Positions 1 through 9,485 of a DNA stretch of 64,000 nucleotides are shown here, in pieces. Source of the stretch: an uncultured Acidovorax sp. GTDB lineage: Bacteria; Pseudomonadota; Gammaproteobacteria; Burkholderiales; Burkholderiaceae_C. The stretch's first letter is position 1. Each line of letters starts with the position of its first letter. Location: NCBI GenBank assembly GCA_913774625.1, contig CAJYHL010000010.1, forward strand, positions 62,001 through 126,000. The letters run 5' to 3'. The notes beneath the pieces were generated by a model, which saw only the letters and a program-made list of their open reading frames with translations, did not search any database and was not told the DNA's origin. Made by a program: the position numbers and the translations under genes.

Positions 1-1578
1 GGAGAGCAGGCGGCGCGGCTTGCCATCGACGTTCGAGCCCATGTACCAGGAGTCGGTCTTGACCACCAGGGTGGCGGCGGCGGTCTCGTCGTGGTGCTGC
101 ACCCAGCGGTCCTCGAATTCCTTCGTCGCCTCGACGGTCTGCTTGCCGTGGCGGCGGGCGTGGGCGATGCATTCGCTGATCCAGTCCACCTGCTGCTGCA
201 GGCAGGTGGTCATGTTGCAGAGCGCCGCCGAGGGCGCCAGAGGCGCGCCCGTGGTGAAGAGGTTGGGATAGCCGTGGACCTGCAGGCCCATGGCGGTGCG
301 GATCTCCTGCGACCACTGCTCCTTCAGCGACCGGCCGCCGCGCCCGCGGATGTCGATGCGGCTGAGCGCGCCGGAGCCGGCGTCGAAGCCGGTGGCCATG
401 ATGATCACGTCCACTTCGTGGACCCGGCCGTCGGCGGTCCGTATGCCTTCGGGCACGATGCGCTCGATGGGCGTGGCGCGGCAGTCGACGGGCTCGACGT
501 TGTCCTGCAGATAGACCTCCAGGTAGCCGTTCTCCAGCGGCACGCGGTGGGTGCCGAAGCCGTAGTCCCCGGGGCCGGGGATGAGGATCTGGCAGAGACG
601 TGGGTCGTTGCGCAGCCGCACGCGCATCTTGGCGCGCACGAATTCCGAGACCTCGGCGCTCACGGCCTCGTCGAAGAACATCTCGGGGAAGGTCGCCAGC
701 CACATCGCCAGCGAGCCGTCGTTCCAGTACTTCTCCAGGATCTCCGTGCGCTCGGCCGGCGTCAGCTCGGCCCAGGGCCGGTTCTCGAAGTCGCAATCGA
801 AGCCCGCGAAGGTGGTGCGCACGCGCGCCTTGAGCTCGTGGAAGCGCTCGCCCCAGCGCTGCCAGTCGGCCGCGCTGTACTTGGGATTGCGCATGGGCAC
901 CACGTACTGCGGCGACCGCGTGAAGACCTTGAGCGAGCCGACCTCGCGCGCGATGGTCTGTATCACCTGGATGCCGGTGGCGCCCGTGCCGATGACGGCC
1001 ACGCGCTTGCCCTTCAGGTCGATGCCCTCCCTGGGCCACAGGCCGGTGTGCGTGATCGGGCCGCGAAAGCTCGACTGCCCCGGAAAGCGGTCGGCCAGCG
1101 GCGCCGACAGCATGCCGCAGCAGGCCAGCAGGTATTGGGTGTCGATGCGCTCGCCGGCCGCCGTGGTGACCAGCCAGCGGCCGGTGCCCTCCTGGTAGTG
1201 GGCCGAGACGATGCGGGTGCCGAACTGGATGTCCTTCTTCAGGTCCAGCCGGTCGGCCACGAAGTTGAGCCACTGCTCGGTCTCGGGCTGGGCCGGAAAG
1301 CGTTCGCTGGGCTGCCAGGCCTTGTAGAGCGCCTCGGAGAACCAGTACTGGTAGATCTCGGCCTGCGAGTCGAAGCGCGCGCCGGGGTAGCGGTTCCAGT
1401 ACCAGGTGCCGCCGACGCCCGAGGCCGTGTCGTAGGCCCGCACCTTCAGGCCCATCTCGCGCATGCGGTGCAATTGGTAGAGGCCGGCCACGCCCGCGCC
1501 GATGACCATGGCGTCGAGCCGGGTGGGGGGCGCGTCTTCCGCGGTCGCGCCCTTGCTTTGCAGAACGGTGTCGTTCAT
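1..1578 (-). CDS. Baeyer-Villiger flavin monooxygenase (3' end outside window)
   Basis: Flavoprotein that would insert oxygen next to a ketone carbonyl using NADPH and O2; the substrate cannot be told from sequence. The 526 codons inside the window are open and no stop is reached, so only the C-terminal end is missing. An FAD-binding GAGVAG motif lies near residue 28. The Baeyer-Villiger fingerprint FRGPITHTGLW (F-x-G-x3-H-x3-W) spans residues 171-181, followed by a second nucleotide-binding motif (IGTGATG). The start ATG at 1578 has AAGGAG about 8 nt upstream. The AraC gene immediately upstream on the same strand is a plausible activator (inference). Family members are about 540 residues, so little is lost. 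Confidence 0.9.
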   Translation of the reverse strand, partial: MNDTVLQSKGATAEDAPPTRLDAMVIGAGVAGLYQLHRMREMGLKVRAYDTASGVGGTWYWNRYPGARFDSQAEIYQYWFSEALYKAWQPSERFPAQPETEQWLNFVADRLDLKKDIQFGTRIVSAHYQEGTGRWLVTTAAGERIDTQYLLACCGMLSAPLADRFPGQSSFRGPITHTGLWPREGIDLKGKRVAVIGTGATGIQVIQTIAREVGSLKVFTRSPQYVVPMRNPKYSAADWQRWGERFHELKARVRTTFAGFDCDFENRPWAELTPAERTEILEKYWNDGSLAMWLATFPEMFFDEAVSAEVSEFVRAKMRVRLRNDPRLCQILIPGPGDYGFGTHRVPLENGYLEVYLQDNVEPVDCRATPIERIVPEGIRTADGRVHEVDVIIMATGFDAGSGALSRIDIRGRGGRSLKEQWSQEIRTAMGLQVHGYPNLFTTGAPLAPSAALCNMTTCLQQQVDWISECIAHARRHGKQTVEATKEFEDRWVQHHDETAAATLVVKTDSWYMGSNVDGKPRRLLS

Positions 1579-1767
1579 GTGCTTGTCTCCTTGTGTGCAT
1601 GGATGGGGAGGGGCGCTCGCGTGGGCTGCAGGGCCCTGCGGCGTCCTTCCGGGGCATGGCTGCGTTGGCCATGGCATGCACGATAGGCACGGCGTGCGGG
1701 CCGGACTTGAACGATCCGGTGCGCGCGTTGAAGGAATGTGTGAGGGCGGGGGGAGGGGCGCGGAGCC

Positions 1768-2664
1768 TCAGTGCGGCCTGCCCTGGCGCAGGGCGGCCGG
1801 GGTGCAGCCCAGGCGGGCGCGCACGGCCCGCGTCAGATGGGCCTGGTCGGAGAAGCCGCATTCGGCGGCCACGGCCTTGAGCGCCAGCGTGCTGTGCAGG
1901 AGCAGGCGCCGGGCGCGCTCCACCCGCCGGTCGATGACGTAGCCGTGCGGCGAGGTCTGGAACGAGGCGCGGAAGCGCTTGCAGAACGACCACACGCCCA
2001 TGCCGGCGACGGCCGCCAGCTCTTCCAGCGACAGGGGCTGGTCCAGGCGCTCTTCCACGAATTCCTCGAGCCGGCGGCGCAGCGCGGCCGGCAGCTGGCC
2101 GCTGCCCGACTGGTCGATGAAATCCACCGAGGCGTAGTGCCGCAGCAGATGCACCGCCAGCTGCGTGCCCAGCGCTTCGGCATACAGCGCGCCGCCGACG
2201 GCGCTGCTGCCGGCCTCGTGCGCCATGGCCTGGACGATGTGGCTGACCGCCGGGTCCTGCATGCGCAGCAGGTCGTGCAGCCGCACGTCGGCGACGGGAC
2301 GGTCCAGCACGTCGGCGGCCACGCGCGACAGCAGGCTGGAGGGCAGATAGACGTGCGCCACGTCGATGGGCGCGGTCCAGTGCCAATGCGAGGCCTGCGA
2401 TCGGGTCAGCAGCGACACGTCGCCCGGCCGGCATTCGGTGCGCGTCCAGCGGCCCTCGAAGCGGCGCTCCATGAGCGTGGTGCCCGCCTGGTAGCACACC
2501 AGGATGAAGTCCGACAGCGGCGGTACCTCCACGTCCAGGCCGCCGTAGCGGTAGGCGCGCAGCGCGACGCTGTTCCAGTCGCATCCGTCGCTGCTGCGCA
2601 GCAGCTCGCCGGGCACCCAGCGGGGCAGGTCTTCGGACGCGATGGGCTGGGCAGGAATCGCCAT
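1768..2664 (-). CDS. AraC-family transcriptional regulator
   Basis: A 298-residue regulator with a cupin-like N-terminal sensor half (about residues 15-180) and a C-terminal double helix-turn-helix of AraC/XylS type (about 200-295). The conserved second-HTH stretch AAECGFSDQAHLTRAVRARLG is visible near the C terminus in the form typical of the family (GFSD.. followed by F/L..R). It lies 190 bp upstream of the Baeyer-Villiger monooxygenase on the same strand, so it may activate that gene. The effector is unknown. The start at 2664 was chosen as the only ATG before the cupin half. Nothing looks truncated. Confidence 0.88.
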   Translation of the reverse strand: MAIPAQPIASEDLPRWVPGELLRSSDGCDWNSVALRAYRYGGLDVEVPPLSDFILVCYQAGTTLMERRFEGRWTRTECRPGDVSLLTRSQASHWHWTAPIDVAHVYLPSSLLSRVAADVLDRPVADVRLHDLLRMQDPAVSHIVQAMAHEAGSSAVGGALYAEALGTQLAVHLLRHYASVDFIDQSGSGQLPAALRRRLEEFVEERLDQPLSLEELAAVAGMGVWSFCKRFRASFQTSPHGYVIDRRVERARRLLLHSTLALKAVAAECGFSDQAHLTRAVRARLGCTPAALRQGRPH

Positions 2665-2754
2665 GGCCCCGATTTCAAACGACGGCGGGCGGGGCCGGGG
2701 CTGGGGTAAACACCAGCCACCCGCCCCGGCATCCGGCCCGAGGGGTGTCTGCTT

Positions 2755-3753
2755 CTACGTCTGCGCCTGCGCCGGCCCGGCGCTGGAGCCGCGCACCACC
2801 AGCGCGCCTTCCAGCACCACCTGCCGGGCGGGCCGGGCGGGGTCCTGCATGCGCTGCAGCAGCAGCTCCGCCGCCGTGCGGCCGATGTCGTAGGTGGGCT
2901 GGGCGACGGTGGTCACGTCCAGCGCGGGCAGGGAGGTCCAGTCGTTGTTGTCGAAGCCGGCGATGCCGATGTCGCGCGGCGGGCGCAGGCCGGCCGCCTG
3001 CACGGCCTGCAGCGCGCCCAGCAGCAGCAGGCCGTTGGTGGCCAGCAGGGCGTCGGGCCGCTCCGGGCCGGCCAGCAGCCGGGCGGTGGCGCGCTCGCCG
3101 GCTTCGCGCGTGGGGTCCATCCACTCGGGCCGGGGCGCCAGGCCGTGGGCGGCCAGGGCCTCGGCATAGCCGGCGTGGCGCTGCTGGCCGGTGGTGCTGT
3201 GCGTGCCCGCCAGCAGGGCGATGCGGCGGTAGCCGTTGGCCAGCAGGTGTTCGGTGGCGCGCCGGGCGGCGGCCTGGTTGTCCAGCACCACGCGGTCGGT
3301 GCGGGTGCTGTCCAGCGCCCGGTCCACCAGCACCAGCGGGAAGGGCCAGGCCTGCGGGCGCAATTGCTTCAGGCCCGCCATGGTGGGCGAGAGGATCACG
3401 CCGCTGGCCTGCTCGTCGGCCATCAGCTCCAGGTACGACTGCTCCTTGGCCGGGTCTTCGTCGCTGTTGCAGAGGATGAGCCGCAGGCCGTGGCGGTAGG
3501 CCATGTCCTCCACGGCGCGGCCCACGTCGGTGAAGAAGGCGCTGCGGATGTCCGAGACGATCAGCCCGACCAGCGAGGCGCGGCGCTGGCGCAGCCGGCG
3601 TGCGGCCAGGTTGGGGCGGTAGGCCAGTTCGGCGATGGCGCGCTCCACCTGCTCGCGCAGCGGCGCGCGCACGGCCTCCGGCGTGCTGAGCACGCGCGAG
3701 ACGGTGGTGGTGGAAACGCCGGCGCGCTGCGCCACGTCCTTGATGCTGGCCAA
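2755..3753 (-). CDS. fruR: LacI-family fructose operon repressor FruR
   Basis: A 332-residue LacI-type repressor. The N-terminal helix-turn-helix begins SIKDVAQRAGVSTTTVSRVL, followed by the hinge and a periplasmic-binding-like effector domain (GLIVSDIRSAFF onward). An ATG reading frame extends 34 codons further upstream, but that extension matches nothing in the family. The TTG at 3753 has AAGGAGG 8 nt upstream and puts the HTH at residue 3, so TTG is preferred. It is divergent from fruB-fruK-fruA, and two near-identical palindromes lie in the shared promoter region. It therefore probably represses the operon until fructose phosphate appears (inference from family and context). Confidence 0.88.
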   Translation of the reverse strand: MASIKDVAQRAGVSTTTVSRVLSTPEAVRAPLREQVERAIAELAYRPNLAARRLRQRRASLVGLIVSDIRSAFFTDVGRAVEDMAYRHGLRLILCNSDEDPAKEQSYLELMADEQASGVILSPTMAGLKQLRPQAWPFPLVLVDRALDSTRTDRVVLDNQAAARRATEHLLANGYRRIALLAGTHSTTGQQRHAGYAEALAAHGLAPRPEWMDPTREAGERATARLLAGPERPDALLATNGLLLLGALQAVQAAGLRPPRDIGIAGFDNNDWTSLPALDVTTVAQPTYDIGRTAAELLLQRMQDPARPARQVVLEGALVVRGSSAGPAQAQT

Positions 3754-3787
3754 GCCGGATGCCTCCTTGCTGCGGGAACGGATGGGA

Positions 3788-3801
3788 TGGTATCGATTCC
3801 A
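3788..3801. promoter_or_regulatory. FruR-like operator O1
   Basis: TGGTATCGATTCCA, a near-perfect 14-bp palindrome centred on ATCGAT, 35 bp upstream of the fruR start. Apart from the two W positions it equals the inverted copy at 3954-3967. Typical size and symmetry for a LacI-family operator. Assignment to FruR is inference. Confidence 0.65.
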
Positions 3802-3918
3802 GAAAGCTTTGCAAACTGGGGTTGCTCCCAACCACTTGCGAGGCTGTTCCGGCATGTTCGGTGCAAATTTTTCTTGGTGTTTTCCCTAGTATTTGGGGAT
3901 TTCCATGGCGGAAGGTGC

Positions 3919-3948
3919 TTGCGATGGCCAAACGCTGCGGCGGATAAT
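3919..3948 (+). promoter_or_regulatory. Candidate sigma-70 promoter of fruBKA
   Basis: A -35-like TTGCGA (3919-3924) and a -10-like GATAAT (3943-3948) are 18 nt apart. The -10 lies inside a small dyad, GCGGATAATCCGC (3940-3952). The predicted start of transcription falls at the left edge of operator O2, so a bound repressor would block initiation. Confidence 0.45.
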
Positions 3949-3953
3949 CCGCT

Positions 3954-3967
3954 TGGAATCGATACCA
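3954..3967. promoter_or_regulatory. FruR-like operator O2
   Basis: TGGAATCGATACCA, the second palindrome of the TGGWATCGATWCCA type, 20 bp before the fruB start codon and just downstream of a candidate -10 box. It is 166 bp from O1, so the pair could support looping or independent control of both divergent genes. Confidence 0.65.
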
Positions 3968-3987
3968 AATTTCGCAGGAGACATTGC

Positions 3988-6558
3988 ATGTCCACCATTC
4001 CGGTCGAAGTGCGCCTGGGCGCAGCCCCGCACAACCGCGAAGACGCCGTGCGCGCCGCAGGCGCCTTGCTGGCCCAGGCCGGCCACATCCAGCACGCCTA
4101 CATCGACAGCCTGTTGCAGCGCGAGAAGGTGGCCAACACCTTCCTGGGCGAAGGCCTGGCCATTCCCCACGGCATGGTGGAAGACAAGCACCTGGTGCAG
4201 CGCACCGGCCTGGCCGTGCTGCAGGTGCCGGCCGGCGTGCGCTGGGGCGACGACGCCAAGCAGGCGCACCTGGTGGTGGCCATCGCCGCCGCCACCGACG
4301 ACCACATCCAGGTGCTGCGCCGGCTCACCCGCCTGATGCGCGACAGCGCCCTGATGCGGCGCCTCGCCACCACCACCGACGCGGACGAGATCGTGCGCGC
4401 CCTCACGGCCGACGAGGCCGCCGGCTCCGCTGCGGCGGGCGGGCCCGCCAGCACCCCGGCGCTGGAAGATTTCCCGCTGGGCCGCGAGCTGTCGCTGAAC
4501 TACCCCAACGGCCTGCATGCCCGCCCGGCCGGCGAATGGGCCCGCGTGGCCGGCCGCTTCCAGGCGCGCGTGCATGTGCGCTGCGGCGACACGGTGGCCG
4601 ACGCCAAGAGCGTGGCCGCGCTGCTGGGCCTGGGCGCCGGCCGGGGTGCGCAGCTGCGCCTGTCGGCCCAGGGCAGCGATGCGGCAGCGGCGCTCTCCAC
4701 CCTGAGCGCCACCATCCAGCGCCTGGGCGAGGAGGAAAGCCGTCAGGCCGAGCTGTCCGCCGCCCGCCAGGCGCAGGCGCAAGGACTGGGCAGCGAGCTG
4801 GGCGACTGGCAGCCCACCGCCCGCCACACCTTCACCGGCATCGCTGCCAGCCCCGGGCTGGTAGTGGGCACGCTGGTGCAGGCCGAAGGCACCGAGCTGG
4901 AAGTGGAAGACCGCTTCACCACCATCGCCGAAGAAGCCGCCGCGCTGGACCGCGCGCTGGCCGCCGCGCTGGCCCAGCTGCGCCAGCTGGCAGCCGACGC
5001 CCAGGCCGGCGGCCGGGCCGAGCAGGCCGCCATCTTCACCGCCCACCAGGGCCTCTTGCAGGACGCCGACCTGCTGCAGGCCGTGAGCCGCCAGGTCGTG
5101 CAGCGCCACGGCGCCGCCTGGGCCTGGCGCCATGCCATGGCCGGCCGCGTGGCCGCGCAGCGCGCTCTGGCCGACGCCACCCTGGCCGCCCGCGCGGCCG
5201 ACCTGCAGGACGTGGGCGAGCGCGTGCTGCGCCACCTGCTGGGCCGGGGCCAGGAGTCCGCCGATGTGGCCGCCTGGCCGAACGACGCCATCCTGCTGGC
5301 CGACGACCTCTCGCCCTCCGTCACCGCGCAGATCGACACCAGCCGCGTGCGCGGCTTCTGCACCGCGCGCGGCGGCCCCACGGCGCACACCGCCATCCTG
5401 GCGCGCGCCCTGGGCCTGCCTGCCGTGGTGGCGGCCGGGCCGGGCGTGCTGCCCGGCGGCAGCGGCGATGCGGCCGCGCCGGTGCTGGCCGGCGCCGTGG
5501 CCATCCTCGACGGCTACCGCGGGCGCCTCTACGTGGGCCCCAGCGAGACCGCGCTGATCGAAGCGCGCGAGCGCATGGAGCGCCTGGCGCGCCGCCAGGA
5601 GGAGGAGGCTCGCACCCGCCAGCAGCCCGCCACCACGACCGACGGGCACACGGTGGAGATCGCCGCCAATGCCAACCGCGCCGACCAGGCCGCGAAGGCG
5701 CTGGAAGCCGGCGCCGAAGGCGTGGGCCTGATGCGCACCGAATTCCTCTTCCTGGAGCGCGACACCGTGCCCGGCGAGGAAGATCAGTACCAGACCTACC
5801 GGGCCATGGTCGATGCCCTTCAGGGCAAGCCTCTGGTGGTGCGCACGCTGGACATCGGCGGCGACAAGCAGGTGCCCCACCTGGACCTGCCGGTGGAAGA
5901 GAACCCCTTCCTGGGCGTGCGCGGCGCGCGCCTGGCGCTGCGGCGCGACGACCTGATGGTGCCCCAGCTGCGCGCGCTCTACCGCGCCGCGCAGCACGGC
6001 CCGCTGCAGATCATGTTCCCCATGATCAGCACGGTGGAAGAGGTGATCACGCTGCGCCAGCGCATGGAAGCCGTGCGCGCCGAGCTGAACGCCCCGGCCG
6101 TGCCGGTGGGCATCATGATCGAGGTGCCTTCGGCCGCCCTCATCGCCGACCGGCTGGCCGCGCATGTGGACTTCTTCTCCATCGGCACCAACGACCTCAC
6201 GCAGTACGCGCTGGCGGTGGACCGCCAGCACCCCGAACTGGCCGGCATGGCCGACAGCCTGCACCCCGCCGTGCTGCGCCTCATCGAACGCACCGTGGCC
6301 GGCGCGCGCCTGCATGGCCGCTGGGTGGGCGTGTGCGGGGGCCTGGCCGGCGAGCCGCTGGGCGCCGCGCTGCTGGTGGGCCTGGGCGTCGATGAGCTGA
6401 GCATGAGCACGGGCGACATCGGCACCGTCAAGGCCCTGCTGCGCCGTCACAGCCTGGCCGAGCTGCAGGCCCTGGCGCAGCGCGCCCTGCAGGTGGACAC
6501 GGCCGACGAAGTGCGCGCCCTGGGCGCCGAGCTGCGGCCCGCCGCCGCGGCGCAATGA
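3988..6558 (+). CDS. fruB: Fructose PTS multiphosphoryl transfer protein (EIIA-HPr-EI)
   Basis: An 856-residue cytoplasmic fusion that carries phosphate from phosphoenolpyruvate to the fructose permease FruA. EIIA occupies about residues 1-145 with its phosphorylated His61 in AIPHG. HPr follows at about 165-255 with His177 in NGLHARPA. Enzyme I fills about 285-850 with His467 in GGPTAHT and the PEP-binding signatures GLMRTEFLFLERD and GTNDLTQYALAVDR. All three phosphate-relay histidines are intact. The start ATG has GCAGGAG 7 nt upstream. It is first in the fruB-fruK-fruA operon and divergent from fruR. The fusion makes the operon independent of separate general PTS proteins. This arrangement is known in Rhodobacter and several Burkholderiales. 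Confidence 0.95.
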   Translation: MSTIPVEVRLGAAPHNREDAVRAAGALLAQAGHIQHAYIDSLLQREKVANTFLGEGLAIPHGMVEDKHLVQRTGLAVLQVPAGVRWGDDAKQAHLVVAIAAATDDHIQVLRRLTRLMRDSALMRRLATTTDADEIVRALTADEAAGSAAAGGPASTPALEDFPLGRELSLNYPNGLHARPAGEWARVAGRFQARVHVRCGDTVADAKSVAALLGLGAGRGAQLRLSAQGSDAAAALSTLSATIQRLGEEESRQAELSAARQAQAQGLGSELGDWQPTARHTFTGIAASPGLVVGTLVQAEGTELEVEDRFTTIAEEAAALDRALAAALAQLRQLAADAQAGGRAEQAAIFTAHQGLLQDADLLQAVSRQVVQRHGAAWAWRHAMAGRVAAQRALADATLAARAADLQDVGERVLRHLLGRGQESADVAAWPNDAILLADDLSPSVTAQIDTSRVRGFCTARGGPTAHTAILARALGLPAVVAAGPGVLPGGSGDAAAPVLAGAVAILDGYRGRLYVGPSETALIEARERMERLARRQEEEARTRQQPATTTDGHTVEIAANANRADQAAKALEAGAEGVGLMRTEFLFLERDTVPGEEDQYQTYRAMVDALQGKPLVVRTLDIGGDKQVPHLDLPVEENPFLGVRGARLALRRDDLMVPQLRALYRAAQHGPLQIMFPMISTVEEVITLRQRMEAVRAELNAPAVPVGIMIEVPSAALIADRLAAHVDFFSIGTNDLTQYALAVDRQHPELAGMADSLHPAVLRLIERTVAGARLHGRWVGVCGGLAGEPLGAALLVGLGVDELSMSTGDIGTVKALLRRHSLAELQALAQRALQVDTADEVRALGAELRPAAAAQ

Positions 6559-6672
6559 CGGCCCCGGACGCCTTCCAAGGATTCGCAATGATTGCTACTG
6601 AAAAAATAGCGGGCTGCCCGGGTGCAAAAAGCGCTGCAAGCCCATTCGGCCTGCACGCTGCAGGAGGCCGCC

Positions 6673-7662
6673 ATGGCTGACGCCGCCCGCATCTTCACCA
6701 TCACCCTCAACCCCGCCATCGACCACACCGTGCGCGTGTCCGCACTGGTGCCGGGCGAGGTCCACCGTGCCCAGGGCGACCAGCGCGAGGCCGGCGGCAA
6801 GGGCGTGGGCGTGGCCGCGGTGCTGGCCGCGCTGGGCGTGCCCGTCACCGCCACCGGCTGGCTGGGCGCCGACAACGATGCCGTCTTTGCCGAGGCCTTC
6901 GCCGCGCGCGGCATCGCCGACGGCATGTTGCGCCTGCCGGGTTCCACCCGCACAAACATCAAGATCGCCGATGCCTCGCGCGGCGACTCCACCGACATCA
7001 ACCTGCCCGGCCTGGCGCTGGCGCCCGACATGCTGGCCGCTGCCGAAGCCCGGCTGCTGGCGGCGCTGGCCGAGCGCGTGCGCCCCGGCGACTGGTGCGA
7101 GCTGGCCGGCAGCCTGCCGCCCGGCGCCGATGCCGGCGTGTGGGAACGCATCGCGCGCGCCCTGCACGGGCTGGGCGCCCACATCGCCATCGACACCGGC
7201 GGCGCCGTGCTGCTGCAGCTGCTGAAGGCTCTGGCCGACCCGGCGCGCGGCGCGCCGGTGCCGGTGGCCTTCATCAAGCCCAACCGGGCCGAGCTCGAAG
7301 AGCTGGCCGGCCGCGCCCTGCCCACGCAGGCCGACGTGGCCGCCGCCGCGCGCGGCCTCTGCCGCGAGCACGGCGTGCGCCAGCTGGCCGTGTCGCTGGG
7401 CGGCGAGGGCGCCGTCATCGCCACGGCCGATGGCTGCTGGCATGCCGCCGCGCCGCGCGTGCCCGTCGCCACCACCGTGGGCGCGGGCGACGCGCTGGTC
7501 GCCGGCACGCTGGCCGCGCTGTCGCAGGGCCAGGCCATGCCCGGCGCCGCCACCTTCGGCATGGCCTGTGCGGCCGCGCGCATCCAGCGCATCGCGCCCG
7601 GCCTGCCGCCCCGGCCCGAGGTCGATGCCCTGGCCGCCGCCATCACGGCGCAGCCGATCTAG
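6673..7662 (+). CDS. fruK: 1-phosphofructokinase
   Basis: A 329-residue PfkB-type kinase that phosphorylates fructose 1-phosphate, the product of FruA import, to fructose 1,6-bisphosphate. The N terminus ([10 protein letters not shown]) and the GGKGVGVA stretch form the sugar site. The C-terminal [14 protein letters not shown] holds the catalytic Asp and anion hole of the PfkB family. A reading frame begins 17 codons earlier, but the ATG at 6673 has CAGGAGG 5 nt upstream and starts in register with the family. It lies 114 bp after fruB and 22 bp before fruA. Confidence 0.94.
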   Translation: MADAARIFTITLNPAIDHTVRVSALVPGEVHRAQGDQREAGGKGVGVAAVLAALGVPVTATGWLGADNDAVFAEAFAARGIADGMLRLPGSTRTNIKIADASRGDSTDINLPGLALAPDMLAAAEARLLAALAERVRPGDWCELAGSLPPGADAGVWERIARALHGLGAHIAIDTGGAVLLQLLKALADPARGAPVPVAFIKPNRAELEELAGRALPTQADVAAAARGLCREHGVRQLAVSLGGEGAVIATADGCWHAAAPRVPVATTVGAGDALVAGTLAALSQGQAMPGAATFGMACAAARIQRIAPGLPPRPEVDALAAAITAQPI

Positions 7663-7684
7663 AAAAGATTCAGGAGAGACAACC

Positions 7685-9460
7685 ATGGCCCAACTCATCG
7701 CCATCGCCGCGAGCCAGGCCGGCCCGGCACACAGCTTCATGGTGGCCGAGGCGCTGCGCGCCGCCGCCGAAAACGCCGGCCACCGGCTGGCCCTCAGCGT
7801 CCACAGCAGCCTGGGCACGCAGGGCGCGTTCAGCGACGCCGAACTGGCCGCCGCTGCCGCCGTCATCGTGGCCGCCGACATGCCGGTGGACCGGCAGGAC
7901 CTGCTGGGCACCATCGCCGCGCCCATCCACGAGGCCACGCCCCAGGCCGTGCTGGACGACGCCGCCCGCGTGGTGCGCGAGGCGCTGGCCCGCACCACGG
8001 CCGGCGCCCCGGGCACTGCCGTGGCCGCCGCTGCCGTGCCCGCAGGCCCGCTGAACATCGTCGCCATCACCTCCTGCCCCACGGGCGTGGCCCACACCTT
8101 CATGGCCGCCGAGGCGCTGGAGCAGGGCGCCCGCGCCCTGGGCCACACCATCAAGGTCGAGACGCAGGGCTCGGTCGGGGCGCAGAACACCCTGACCGCC
8201 GCCGAGATCGCAGCGGCCGACCTGGTGGTGATCGCCGCCGACACCCAGGTCAACCGCGAGCGCTTCGCGGGCAAGCGCCTCTACGCCACCGGCACCAAGG
8301 CCGCCATCCACGATGCGGCGGCGGTCTTCGCGCAGGCCCAGGCGCAAGCCCAGGTGTGGGGCGGCGCGGTGGCGGCGCCTGCCGCCGGTGGCGCGGCATC
8401 GGCCGCCGCGCCGGCCAAGCGGGAGTCCACCGGCGCCTACAAGCACCTGATGACCGGCGTGTCCTTCATGCTGCCCTTCGTGGTGGCGGGCGGCCTGCTG
8501 ATCGCGCTGGCCTTCGCGCTGGGCGGCATCTACGTCTATGACGACGCGCACAAGGGCACCATCGGCTGGGTGCTGTTCCAGGTGGGCGCCAAGGCGGGCT
8601 TCGCGCTCATGCTGCCGGCGCTGGCGGGCTACATCGCCTATTCCATCGCCGACCGGCCCGGCATCGCGCCCGGCATGATCGGCGGCCTGCTGGCCGGCAC
8701 CGTGGGCGCAGGCTTCCTGGGCGCCATCGCGGCGGGCTTCATCGCGGGCTATTCGGTGCATTGGCTCAACCGCGCCATCCGCCTGCCGCGCGGGCTCGAC
8801 GGGCTGAAACCCGTGCTGATCCTGCCGCTGCTGGGGGCGGCCATCGTCGGCGTGCTGATGATGATGGTGATCGGCGCGCCCATGGCCGCCGTGATGGGCG
8901 CGCTGACCGAATGGCTCAAGGGCCTGCAGACCGGCAGCGCCGTGCTGCTGGGCATCATCCTGGGCGCCATGATGGCCTTCGACATGGGCGGGCCGGTGAA
9001 CAAGGCGGCCTACGTCTTCTCCACCACCCTCATCGCCAGCGGCGTGGCCAACCCCATGGCCGCCGCCATGGCCGCCGGCATGACGCCGCCGCTGGGCATC
9101 GCCCTGGCCTGCTGGCTGTTCAAGAACCGCTTCACGGCCGAGGAGCGCGAAGCTTCCAAGGCCTCCGCCGTGCTGGGCCTGGCCTTCATCACCGAAGGCG
9201 CGATCCCCTTCGTGGCGCGCGACCCGCTGCGCGTGATCCCGGCCTGCATGCTGGGCTCGGCCGCGGCCGGCGGCCTGTCCATGGCCTGGAACATCGGCCT
9301 GCAGGCGCCTCACGGCGGCATCTTCGTGCTGGCGATTCCGAACGCGGTCAACCATGTGGTGCTGTATGCCGCGGCCATCCTGGCCGGGTCCGTGGTGACG
9401 GCGCTGGCGCTGGGCCTCTTCAAGAAGCGGGTGCCGGCGGCGGCAGCGGCATCGGCCTGA
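7685..9460 (+). CDS. fruA: Fructose-specific PTS permease EIIB'BC
   Basis: A 591-residue inner-membrane permease that imports fructose while phosphorylating it at C1. Residues 1-100 are a duplicated EIIB' domain without the phosphoryl cysteine (SQAGPAHSF). Residues 120-225 are the active EIIB with Cys131 in [11 protein letters not shown]. The EIIC membrane domain runs from about 255 to the end with many hydrophobic helices, the [10 protein letters not shown] motif and TEGAIPF. A degenerate EIIB' is also found in E. coli FruA, so this is normal for the family. It is the last gene of the fru operon, with AGGAGA before the start. Only 25 bp separate its stop from the convergent graD. Confidence 0.94.
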   Translation: MAQLIAIAASQAGPAHSFMVAEALRAAAENAGHRLALSVHSSLGTQGAFSDAELAAAAAVIVAADMPVDRQDLLGTIAAPIHEATPQAVLDDAARVVREALARTTAGAPGTAVAAAAVPAGPLNIVAITSCPTGVAHTFMAAEALEQGARALGHTIKVETQGSVGAQNTLTAAEIAAADLVVIAADTQVNRERFAGKRLYATGTKAAIHDAAAVFAQAQAQAQVWGGAVAAPAAGGAASAAAPAKRESTGAYKHLMTGVSFMLPFVVAGGLLIALAFALGGIYVYDDAHKGTIGWVLFQVGAKAGFALMLPALAGYIAYSIADRPGIAPGMIGGLLAGTVGAGFLGAIAAGFIAGYSVHWLNRAIRLPRGLDGLKPVLILPLLGAAIVGVLMMMVIGAPMAAVMGALTEWLKGLQTGSAVLLGIILGAMMAFDMGGPVNKAAYVFSTTLIASGVANPMAAAMAAGMTPPLGIALACWLFKNRFTAEEREASKASAVLGLAFITEGAIPFVARDPLRVIPACMLGSAAAGGLSMAWNIGLQAPHGGIFVLAIPNAVNHVVLYAAAILAGSVVTALALGLFKKRVPAAAAASA

Positions 9461-9485
9461 GGTCCTGCCGCCGTCGATCAGTGAG

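Noticed and set aside
91-1686. Long plus-strand open frame opposite the Baeyer-Villiger monooxygenase
   Set aside because: It is the GC-rich complement of a gene with clear catalytic motifs. Its translation is Ala/Gly/Arg/His-rich and matches no family. The same reasoning applies to similar antisense frames opposite fruB, fruA, ruvB, csy1 and the graF-graC region.
3886-6588. A 900-codon minus-strand frame over fruB
   Set aside because: Mirror of fruB codon usage at high GC; low-complexity translation without domains, and fruB keeps all three phosphate-relay histidines.
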